From Rugalucina vietnamica (taxonomy: Eukaryota; Mollusca; Bivalvia; Lucinida; Lucinidae), in assembly GCA_964017185.1 (NCBI GenBank), contig OZ024877.1, positions 2,768,006-2,832,005 on the forward strand: DNA of 64,000 nt, given 5' to 3'. Within the stretch, counting starts at the first letter, position 1. Every line of letters begins with the position of its first letter. The notes beneath the pieces were generated by a model, which saw nothing but the letters and a program-made list of their open reading frames with translations, was not told the origin of the DNA and did no database searches. This document shows positions 33,901 through 45,900 of this stretch, in pieces. Position numbers and translations under genes: made by a program.

Positions 33901-36900
33901 ATTGTGTGCCAAGATATAAAGAAAAATCACTGAACCGTGAAATTAGGTCATATTGACCTAGGACTACTTTAGGGTCAAAGGTCTTGTCATATGCAAACAT
34001 AGTGTGAAAGAAGTTTGTTCATAAACCACTTGAGTGCCGAGATATAAGGTAAAGTCACTGAACCGTGAAATTAGGTCACAGTGACCTATAAGTATATTGG
34101 GGTCAAAGGTCTGGTCATACTCACTCATAAACTGAAAAAAGTATGAAAATATACTAATTGAGTGTCAAGATATAAGGCAAAATCACTGAACCGTGAAATT
34201 AGGTCACAGTGACCTAGGACTACTTCAGGGTCAAAGGTCTTGTCATACGCAAACATACTTTGAAAGAAGTTTGTTCATAAACCATTTGAGTACCAAGATA
34301 TAAGGCAAAATCACTGAACCGTGAAATTAGGTCACAGTGACCTATAAGTATATTGGGGTCAAAGGGCTGGTCATACTCACTCATAATCTGAAAAAAGTAT
34401 GAAAATATACTAATCGAGTGTCAAGATATAAGGCAAAATCACTGAACCGTGAAATTAGGTCACAGTGACCTAGGACTACTTCAGGGTCAAAGGTCTTGTC
34501 ATACGCAAACATACTTTGAAAGAAGTTTGTTCATAAACCATTTGAGTACCGAGATATAAGGCAAAATCACTGAACCGTGAAATTAGGTCACAGTGACCTA
34601 TAAGTATATTGCGGTCAAAGTTCTGGTCATACTCACTCATAATCTGAAAAAAAGTATGAAAATATACTAATTGAGTGTCAAGATATAAGGCAAAATCACT
34701 GAACCGTGAAATTAGGTCACAGTGACCTATAAGTATATTGGGGTCAAAGGCCTGGTCGTACTAACTCATAATCTGAAAGAAGTAAGAAAATATACTAATT
34801 GAGTGTCAAGATATAAGGCAAAATCACTCAACCATGGAAAGTAGGTCAACCGACCCTTACCATCATGACACACAAGTCAGTGTCACAAAGTCAAAAGATG
34901 AATGACCAACCATCTTCCTAAGTTGTTTCTATTAAGAAATAAAAAGAAAAAAAAATTCGGGCAGTTCTAGATTTTGACCTCAAGCCCCGCCCCCCTGACT
35001 CCGACCCAGAGGTCCGATGTCATGGAACCTAAAGTTTATGAAGTATGAATGCTTTATGATAAGTTGTTGTCAAGATATGCCTCCTTGTAAAAGTTACACA
35101 GCAGTACATCTATTTTTTAGTGTTCTAGTTTTTAACCTCCAGCCCCACCCCCCAGGCATGGACCCAGGGGCCCGATGCCATGGAATGAAACTCAACCCTA
35201 CAGGGTACCTATGGTCCGAGTATGAAAGCCCTCTGATAAAAAGTTTTCAAGATATAGACTTCTAGAATACTATATCACAGAAAAGCCATTATTATTAATG
35301 GTGTTCTAGATTTTAACCTCTAGCCCCACACCCTGGCATGGACTCAGGGATCTGATGCCATGGAATGAAAGCCGACCCTACAGGGTGTCAATGGCCCAAG
35401 TATCAATGCTTTCTGATGAGTGGTTGTCAAGATATGGACTTCTAGAAAACTTTAACACAAGAATAGCCATTTTTGAAGGTGTTCTAGATTTTAACCTCCA
35501 GCCCCACCCCCTGGCCTGGACCCAGGGGCCCGATGCCATGGAATGAAAGCTAACCCTACAGGGTATCTATGGTCCAAGTATGAATGCTTTCTGATGAGTG
35601 GTTGTCAAGATATGGACTTCTAGAAAACTTTAACGCAAGTGTGACGCGCACGCGCACGCGCACGGGAACGGGAACGGGAACGTGGACGACCGAGGTGACT
35701 GCAATAGCTCTATGCACTTCGTGCAGTCGAGCTAAAAAGGAAATATACTGACTAAAAACACATAGTACAAAAGCAAAAGGAGCAACTATTTCCCAAAAGA
35801 TGGCCACAAATATAATATGTTTGTATCTACCTGAGAAACATTAAAACAAGAACAGAATGAGCCACAAGAGGGCCACTTCCTTGTTCATTTGTTTGAGGGT
35901 TTACAACCCAGTGAACAATTTTTCAGTCATGTCAGGACTGAGCCACCGCTTCCTGGATATTAACCAGTACTCTAGAAAGTTAAAGTATCTTATTCAAGGA
36001 CACAACATAGTGCCCTGTGTGGGGATCAAACTCAGGACCTCAAAATTTGAAGTGTGATGCTCTATCATCAGTCCATCGCGCTTCCTGCAACTTAACAGGA
36101 AATGGTAAGTAAATAGAGGACATTACATTACGAAAACACGCCCATGCAATAAACAGAGAATTTTTTAAGAAGAAAAAAGTGATAACTTCATTGGAAAATT
36201 TTTGATATTTTTCTTATTTTTGCTCAAAACATAGATTGTGGGTACACGTTAGAACCGCCTCGCTGAGGCGGTTCTAACGAGTACCCACAGTCTATGTTTT
36301 GGAGCAAAAATATGAAAAATAGGTATACCCCTGCATACCCCAGTTTTGCTATATAAAAGTGGGGTATGAGGGGGTATACATTTCACGGACATGTTTTCAT
36401 GATGGCATTGTATAATGTTTTGATCCCGATCAAGTTTTCAGTAATTTGCTACTCACAGCATAACATTCTGCTACATTTCTGACTTGATCATAATCATCAG
36501 CCCGCGCCAACAGGACTAGACCATCAGGATACAGTTTACCACACCGTGGGTACAGCTTGGCACGGTCCTCCTTGCCTAACTCAGTACCAAAGGAATTGAT
36601 GGTGATGATAAATGCTCTTCTGTCTGCTTCAAACTGTAATTAATACAAAATCAATGTTTGCATTGAGTTACTGACTTGGAGTATCATTTGCTTTGAATGG
36701 TTTATTTTGTATTGCCTTTTTACATTCCAGTCAACAATATCGAGATTGGGCCATAGCTTCCTGAGTCTCAACCGGTACTATTGGGCAGTTAATGTGAGTT
36801 GCTCAAGAACATAACATGGCACCAGTGGGGTCCATGACCTCAGTCATGACCTCTTGATTCTTAGCCTAGCGCTCAAACACTTGGTCACTGCCTTAAGACT

Positions 36901-39900
36901 TTGAATGATGGGCCTCGTAAAGACTATCAAAGACAATTGAACATCAGTGTTTCAAAAATTTGTTTTAACTGACCTTTTCAAAGCACTGCTTAAAATACAA
37001 TTTCGATCATTATTATTTGTTCAAACCCAATGTGGTAAGATCTATTGCATATTTTGTTGAACAGTATTCACTGTTTTGCCACATTTTATGCATAGAAACC
37101 ATCAAGCAGTAAACGCTGAAATGGCTGCCAAAGAAGGTACAGTACATGTATATGTGGTCATTTGTCTCTCACTAATGAGAAAGACCATCATTATTTCTCA
37201 AATAGGTGCGTGTATATGTATAATCAGTACATACAGCTAGAGCCTCACACATTGTCTCCCCTGTGGCCCCACCCATCTGTTTACAGAACTGGTAGAAATC
37301 TTCCAGGTATGCCTACAAATACAACAAAGCAAGATTACTAATATGTGATTTATCTGGTCTGATAATAGTACATGTTATTTTGTAGGGGTTTCCTAATATG
37401 GTTGATGAAGACAAAATACCCATACTTCAGTAGCCAATTCAAGCACTTGGTTTGTTGCAAAATTGTGTTTCAAAAACTTTATGAGTTTCAACAATTAAAA
37501 GTTGTTGTTTTTTCCCAAAACAGATGGCTAGTTAAAATGCAATCATACCTAAAACACAAACAATTATAAACAAAAACTAGAGGACCATTGGTCCTGTAGC
37601 TCACCTGAGAGATTATCACATGAGATTTAAATTAATTGAGAATCGACCAATGAAAGTCTATGCATGGACACTATTGACCCCCGGGGCATGACTGGCACAA
37701 TTTATAATGGGGACTACCAAACATTGCTACATACAAAATATAGAAGCTCTGGGCCTTTTGGTTTCAGAGAAGAAGTTTTTTTTTAGTTTTTCCCATTGTA
37801 AGTCTATGGAGACTATCTACCCCCGGGGCCTGGCCAAATTTGACCCCAGGGGCATGGCTGGCACAATTCATGTAAAGGACCATTAGCCATTGCCACATAC
37901 AAAATATCAAAGCTGTGTGCCCTGTGGTTTCAGAGAAGAAGATTTTTGAATTTTTTTCCCATAGCAAGTTTATTGAGACTATCAACCTCCGGGACCTGGC
38001 CAAATTTGACCCCAGGGGCATGAATGGCACAATTTATGTAGAGGACCATTAGCCATTGCTACATACCAAATATCAAAGCTGTGGGCCTAGTGGTTTCAGA
38101 GAAGAAGATTTTTTTTAGTTTTTCCTATTGTAGGTCTATGGAGACTGTCGACCCCCGGGGCGTGGCCAAATTTGACTTCGGGGACATGATTGGCACAATT
38201 TATGTAGAGGACCATTAGCCATTGCCACATACAAAATATCAAAGCTGTGGGCCCTGTGGTTTCAGAGAAGAAGATTTTTGAATTTTTTTCCAATAGTAAG
38301 TCTATGGAGACTATCAACCCCCGGGGCGTGGCCAAATTTGACCCCAGGGGCATGAATGGCACAATTTATGTAGAGGACCATTAGCCATTGCTACATACCA
38401 AATATCAAAGCTGTTGGCCTAGTGGTTTCAGAGAAGAAGATTTTTTTAGTTTTTTTCCTATTGTAGGTCTATGGAGACTATCGACCCCCGGGGCATGGCC
38501 AAATTTGACCCCAGGGGCATGATTGGCACAATTTATGTAGAGGACCACTAGCCATTGCCACGTACAAAATATCAAAGCTGTGGGCCCTGTGGTTTCAGAG
38601 AAGAAGATTTTTTAATTTTTTTCCCATAGTAAGTCTATGGAGACTATCAACCCCCGGGGGTTGGCCAAATTTGACCCCAGGGGCATGAATGGCACAATTT
38701 ATGTAGAGGACCATTAGCCATTGCTACATACCAAATATCAAAGCTGTGGGCCTAGTGGTTTCAGAGAAGAAGATTTTTTTAGTTTTTCCAATTGTAAGTC
38801 TATGGAGCTTATCCACCCCCGGGGCGTAGCCAAATTTGACCCCAGGGGCATGGCTGGCACAATTTAGGTAGAGGACCATTAGCCATTGCCACGTACAAAA
38901 TATCAAAGCTGTGGGCCCTGTGGTTTCAGAGAAGAAGATTTTTTAATTTTTTTCCCATAGTAAGTCTATGGAGACTATCGGCCCCCCGGGGCGTGGCCAA
39001 ATTTGACCCCAGGGGCATGAATGGCACAATTTATGTAGAGGACCATTAGCCATTGCTACATACCAAATATCAAAGCTGTGGGCCTAGTGGTTTCAGAGAA
39101 GATTTTTTTAGTTTTTCCCATTGTAGGTCTATGGGACCTATCTGTTGCCATGGAAACCACAATTTTAATACAATCTGCTCCAAAACCTAATGCCATCAAT
39201 CCCCTAACCCAATTATGGTTCACATTAAATTTCATCAAGATCGGCCTACTAGCTTCAGAAATATTCTTCTTTGAAATTGTGGATGGACGACGACGGACGA
39301 CGGATGCCTGCCTATCCTATAAGCTCACCTGTGAGCCTTCGGCTCAGGTGAGCTAATTATACACAAAAGTTGAACTAACCTTGTATAATGTGTTTCTGAT
39401 GATTTCAATATTCAGTTCATCCAAGTCCTGCTCAGAGATACAGTCTATGAAATATGGGGCTGAAAACAAAAAATAATAATGAAATACAAAGCTAGAAAGT
39501 AGATAGAAAACCTACTGTCTGAACACCATCTTTCAGAAACTGCATTTTTCAAAATCTCACTTTTGTGAAACACTACAAGAAAATTATGACTATGTCATCT
39601 TTTTCCAACCCAAAAGTCGTAAAAAGTGCCCCAAAAAATTATTTTGAATAGGCCTTTTGCACGTGCAAGGGAGGTAATCCATATACCTGAAAACTGAAAA
39701 TCAAGTGAATCTGTGGAATCATTTTAAGAGTTTGGTGCTCAACTATGCATACAATACAATATTGTTTTGGTTTGGTGCATTTTAAATGAAAAATAATCAA
39801 TTTAGATTTTTTTCCGTAAAATAGTTTCTTCCCTTGTTGACATTTTTACAATGGAAAAAGCCCTATCCAAAATTATTTTCTGGCATACAATTTTTATTTG

Positions 39901-42900
39901 TTATCTGATTTTCGAAAATTTGTGGCACTTTTTAGACTTATGGATTGCAAAATGGTGACGTGGTCATAATTTTCTTGAGGTCTTTCAGAAAAGTGAGATT
40001 TTGAAAAATGCAGTTTCTGGAAGATGGTGTTTAGACAGTAAGATCATGGTTTGAATGATTGATACTCCATTTAAAAGGTATTTTAATAAAACATCATTGG
40101 TCATTTTTGTCAATCATGTGTGGAATGTGGATCCAAGTTGGGATGGGATTTGGGAGGATGAAGAATGGGGGTTGAGACACAGTTCCAATTGTCTACAAAA
40201 AATACTCTATGCAGTATGAATATTCATATGAACAACTTTTTTACCATACCTAATGGCATACATCAACTAATACAGCATTGTAGAGCTCTACCGATGTGGC
40301 AGCTACTCGTAGCTGCTGAGTGATGACATTTCGGGATGCCAGGGATAAAATAACCTACCTAGTGGTGTGTCAACCAATACAGCATTGTAGAGCTCTGCCG
40401 GTGTAGCAGCAATATGTATGGCCTCCATCTGTTCAAAGCTCCCTAGGGGATGACATTTTGGGATAAGCTCGGTGATGGGCCTCTGATGCAGGGTACCAGT
40501 AATCAACAGGATTATGTTGTCAATCATGTAACTGTACCTACAGAAGGAAGGAAGCTTCAGATATTAATTAATCCTAGTAAAGTGCATTACGAAAACTTGC
40601 CCATGCAATAAAAAGAGATTTTTTGAGCTTTAAAAATTGAAAATTTTTGGCTAAAAATGTTGATATTTTTCTTATTTTTGCTCAAAACATAGATTGTGGG
40701 TACACGTTAGAACCGCCTCACCGAGGCGGTTCTAACGAGTATCCACAATCTATGTTTTGGAGCAAAAATAAGAAAAATAGGTACAGTGTATACCCCTGCA
40801 AACCCCAGTTTTACTATATAAAAGTGGGGTTCAATGAGGTATACATGTCACGGACATGTTTTTCTGATGGTAAAGCAGTGAAACAGTCTGATCACAGTCT
40901 TCATTGTATGTCCTTCCATTTCTGCATTCATTTGGTAAAATCTTTACAATTTATGCTCAGTTTACTTTTAAAGTAATCACAGGCTGGCTTATTTACCAAA
41001 TCATGCAATTTCCATGTCATGTTTTTAAAGCAGACGTCAGTTTTTGATGGTTTATTTCAACATTTGAGCCGCCCCATGGGAAATCCAACAATCTGCATAT
41101 GCGAAAACAAAGACGCAGATCAGCTTCGCGGTAACCGCGAAGCTGATCAGCGCCTTTGTTTTCGCTACACGAATAGTACAATCCCTTTTCTTCTTAAATC
41201 CGAAATTTCAAGTTTCTAGCCTGCTTCTGTGACTGTACAGGCTAGTTTGTGTCAGACCTGTTCGCCGTGTTCGGAAACCACATTGTTGGTTTTCCCACGA
41301 AGCGGCTCATTTGCATCACGAGTCTTGTTAAAGAAAACCTGGCCTAACACTACTGAAGATGGCTAGTATTACAATTACAGGATTATAATAATGATTGCAT
41401 CTAAAACAAAAGAAACTAGAATGATTCAACTAACAAAGCAGTACTGTACACCTGGTACATGTAGATTATTAGTACTTTTCTCTTCCAATTTCATTAAAAC
41501 ATATTTGCACTTGACTTTGCTCAATTGAAACACAACACTTTAAAAATATACAAATAAAATCATGTATTGTCTGAGCTATTCCTGCTTTCATCAAACAGAT
41601 ATAAAACGGCATTTTATCATGCAACTGGTGGATACCCAATATGTTAATAATTATAAAACAAAGATGATGTAATAGGGGCATGTAAGATTCTTTGACCAAG
41701 CAATTATGAAACTTATCCTGGTACCCATACATGCAAAATATGTTACATTTTACAGAAAAAAACAACATTATAAGACAATATATTGTATGCAAACTTGTAT
41801 AGGTACTTTTGACTTGTGTTGGCACTGTTTTTGCCAGTGTGTCAGGTCTAATGACAAGGCCCATTAGGCATATCATCCTGTTTCTTCACTTTACATGTAT
41901 ATTGTTATGGTTTGTTTGTATTATTGTTATGAATAAATATCTTTATCAACTTTGTTTCAGTCATGCCAAGACAAAGGCACTACATTATGGACCAGTACCA
42001 CAAGTAGTTATTAAATGTGTATTACTCAAGGGCATAAATGTGGTGGAGTGATTTAAAACCCTGGCCTTCTTAATCTACAGTATTACGCTGGGCCAACATA
42101 CTCCTCCAGAGACTGGGATAAATAAAAATTAAAACTGAGATCCTTTAAGAGCAGTGAACACATTAATGAGAAAGGGGATGTGCCATACCGCGGTTTCGAC
42201 TATTAAAGTCTCGTCAGTGACCCTTTAGATTTGGCAAAACGGAGCCAAAGAGAATTAATGAAATTTTGCAACTTTCAACAGTGTAGTCGATACAAAGACT
42301 AGTATTATCTAAATGGGACCAAATATATTAAACATTGGTGAGAAAATGAATCGAAACCGATAATAAATTTGATTTCTCAGAATATCCTTGCTGATCTCAA
42401 AGGACCAAAAAGAAAATATAACCTGCACTCAGGATGATGTACGGGGAGACTTTTTAGGGCCGCCACAAGGCACAACACCAGCTGCAGTGATAGCAAATAA
42501 AAATTAAAACTGAGATAAAGCCTCATTAAAAGGTTTCTTAAAATATCATTAAAATTGCAACAAGATCACCTACGTAATATAGTCAAGGAATGTTGCCAGT
42601 GGTTCGAGACAGTGATTTCGTAGATGGTTAAACTCTATCACCATCTTCTCCTTCAGTTTATCATCTATTGTCGACACTGAGAGGGGACTCGGCTCGTTCG
42701 CCAGGAAGTTGCCATAGTCTGTACTCTGTAGGTGGAGCTTAAGATCTGTAATAGATTAATGAGACTATTTAAAGAGATTTGAGCCGCCGCATGGGAAAAC
42801 CAACAATCTGCATATGCGAAAACAAAGACGCAGATCAGCTTCGCGGTAACCGCGAAGCTGATCAGCGCCTTTGTTTTCGCTACTCGGATAGTACAATTCC

Positions 42901-45900
42901 TCTTCTACTTAAATCCGAAATTTCAAGCTTCTAGCTCTTTTCTGTTCGTGTACAGGCCGGTTTGTGTCGGACCTGGTCGGAACCCAAATTGTTGGTTTTC
43001 TCACGCACAGGCTCATTTTATGAATACTCTGTACAAATTTGGGAGTGTGAGGTCCTGGGTTCCATGATTCGACCCCTGGCCGACTCATACCAAAGACATT
43101 ATAAATGGTACCAGTGTGTGGGTATCTTGCTTGGTGGGCCATAATCGGTTACTTAGAATTTAAGGATATTCGCTGCCAATGAAAAAGTATTCAAAGCTCT
43201 TTACTAACAACTCTTTTTTGCTTTTAAAACATTAAAATTTGCTTGAAATCATTATAATTCAAGGATGTATGTATGTTTTGTCTTTTGCCCACCACAAGAC
43301 GCCACAATTCTATGCAAAAAGTTTGATGACATAGGCTGTGGACTTGTCTATACAGCTGTTGGGTTAAGCAGAAAATCTACTTGCCCGACAACCCTTCAAC
43401 TAGTATCAGGCTATGATTAAATTCTACCATCAACCCTTATAATATATTATGACCAACTCATGCAATTGGAGCTAGAGACTGTCTTACAAGTATAATACTG
43501 AGTATAATAAGAGCTGTAGCAGGACAGAGTGCTCGACTGCTTCTGACCTTTGTCAAACATAAGGCCAAACCCTACCGGTAACCCAAAGCATTATGCTCAT
43601 ACATCTTTTTGCCTTGATGCGATAAGGCAAAATCACTGAACCATGAAAGTTAACTATAACTACCTAAGATTTAAAGGTCTCACTCATATTGTGAAAGAAG
43701 TGTGTTCATATACCAACTGAGTGCCAAGACACAAGGCAAAATCACTGAACCGTGAAATAAGGTCACACTGACCTATAAGTATTTCAGGGTCAAAGCCTCA
43801 AAGGTCTAGTGATACTTACTCATAATGTGAAAGAAATATGATCATATACCCATTCAGTGTTGAGATATAAAGCAAAATAACTGAACCATGAAATTAGGTC
43901 ATAGTGACCTATAAGTATGTTTGGGTTAAAGGTCTGGTCATACTCATTCATAATCAGAAAGAAGTATGAAAAAATACCAACTGAGTGTCGAGATATAAGG
44001 CAAAATCACTGAACCATGAAATTAGGTCACAGTGACCCAGGAATACTTTACGGTCAAAGGTCTTGTCATACTCATACATATCGTGAAAGAAGTATGTTCA
44101 TATACCAATTGAGTGCCAAGATACAAAGGAAAATCAATCACTGAACCGTGAAATAAAGTCATATTGACCTAGGACTACTTTAGGGTCAAAGGTCTTGTCA
44201 TACGCAAACAGTGTCAAAGAAGTTTGTTCATAAACTACTTGAGTGCCGAGATATAAGGCAAAGTCACTGAACCGTGAAATTAGGTCATAGTGACCTATAA
44301 GTATATTGGGGTCAAAGGTCTGGTCATACTCACTCATAATTTGAAAAAAGTATGAAAATATTCTAATTGAGTGTCAAGATGTTAGGCAAAATCACTGAAC
44401 CGTGAAATTAGGTCACAGTGACCTAGGACTACTTCAGGGTCAAAGGTCTTGTCATACGCAAGCAATGCCAAGCATACGTTGAAAGAAGTTTGTCAAAGGT
44501 CTTGTCATACGCAAACATACTTTGAAAGAAGTTTGTTCATAAACCATTTGAGAACCGAGATATAAGGCAAAATCACTGAAACGTGAAATTAGGTCACAGT
44601 GACCTATAAGTATATTGGGGTCAAAGGCCTGGTCGTACTCACTCATAATCTGAAAGAAGTAAGAAAATATACTAATTGAGTGTCAAGATATTAGGCAAAA
44701 TCACTGAACCATGGAAAGTAGGTCAATCGACCCTTACCGTCATGACACACAAGTCAGTGTCACAAAGTCAAAAGATGAATGACCAACCATCTTCCTAAGT
44801 TGTTTCTATTAAGAAATAAAAAGAAAAAAAATTCGGGGAGTTCTAGATTTTGACCTCTAGCCCCGCCCCCCTGACTCCGACCCAGAGGTCCGATGTCATG
44901 GAACCTAAAGTGTATGAAGTATGAATGCTTTATGATAAGTTGTTGTCAAGATATGGACTCCTTGTAAAAGTTACACAGCAGTACATCTATTTTTACAGTG
45001 TTCTAGTTTTTAACCTCCAGCCCCACCCCCCAGGCATGGACCGAGAGACCCGATGCCATGAAATGAAACTCAACCCTACAGGGTACCTATGGTCCGAGTA
45101 TGAAAGCCCTCTGATAAAGAGTTTTCAAGATATAGACTTCTAGAATACTATATCACAGAAAAGCCATTATTATTAATGGTGTTCTAGATTTTAACCTCTA
45201 GCCCCACCCCCTGGCATTGACCCAGGGATCTGATGCCATGGAATGAAAGCCGACCCTACAGGGTGTCAATGGCCCAAGTATCAATGCTTTCTGATGAGTG
45301 GTTGTCAAGATATGGACTTCTAGAAAACTTTAACACAAGAATTGCCATTTTTGAAGGTGTTCTAGATTTTAACCTCCAGCCCCATCCCCTGGCCTGGACC
45401 CAGGGGCCCGATGCCATGGAATGAAAGCTAACCCTACAGGGTATCTATGGTCCAAGTATGAATGCTTTCTGATGAGTGGTTGTCAAGATATGGACTTCTA
45501 GAAAACTTTAACGCAAGTGTGACGCGCACGCGCACGGGAAAGGGAACAGGAACTTGGACGACCGGGGTGACTGCAATAGCTCTATGCACTTCGTGCAGTC
45601 GAGCTAAAAAAGCAAGATGACACAAAGAAGACATGTTTTACCATTTTTTCAGAATCAGTTAATGCCTTTGGTTACAGGTATGACACAGCAGAGGCTCGAC
45701 CTTTGGTCTTCAACCTCCAGGATGGCCTCAGAGAATTTGAATTATTGTGGATGACTGGCTGGTTACATAATAAGAGCTGTCGCAGGACAGCGTGCTCGAC
45801 TGCTTCTGACCTTTGTCAAGCATAAGGCCAAACCCGACCAGTAACCCAAAGCATTATGCTCACATCTTTTTGCCTTGATGCAATAAGGCAAAATCACAAC

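Noticed and set aside
33420..34860. Regularly spaced repeats resembling a CRISPR array
   Set aside because: The units are 128 bp and repeat along their full length with no unique spacers, in a spliced animal gene; this is a transposon tandem array.
35017..35546. 82- and 63-aa open frames repeated at 44925, 45233, 47473 and 47811
   Set aside because: They fall inside H-A zone 2 tandem units and recur only because the element is repeated; no start context or domain.
37764..39238. Minus-strand 60-88 aa frames ([15 protein letters not shown])
   Set aside because: Frames run through the 166-bp tandem units of H-B and owe their openness to repetition.
41469..41876. 135-aa minus-strand ORF in ATP6V0D intron 2
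   Set aside because: No domain, no splice partners, AT-rich composition typical of intron; likely chance.
42571..42574. Exon 2 donor of ATP6V0D placed at TACGTAG|GTGATC
   Set aside because: That choice makes an in-frame TAG; the donor 4 bases earlier (TATATTAC|GTAGGT) restores the conserved ITYSYM sequence with exon 3.
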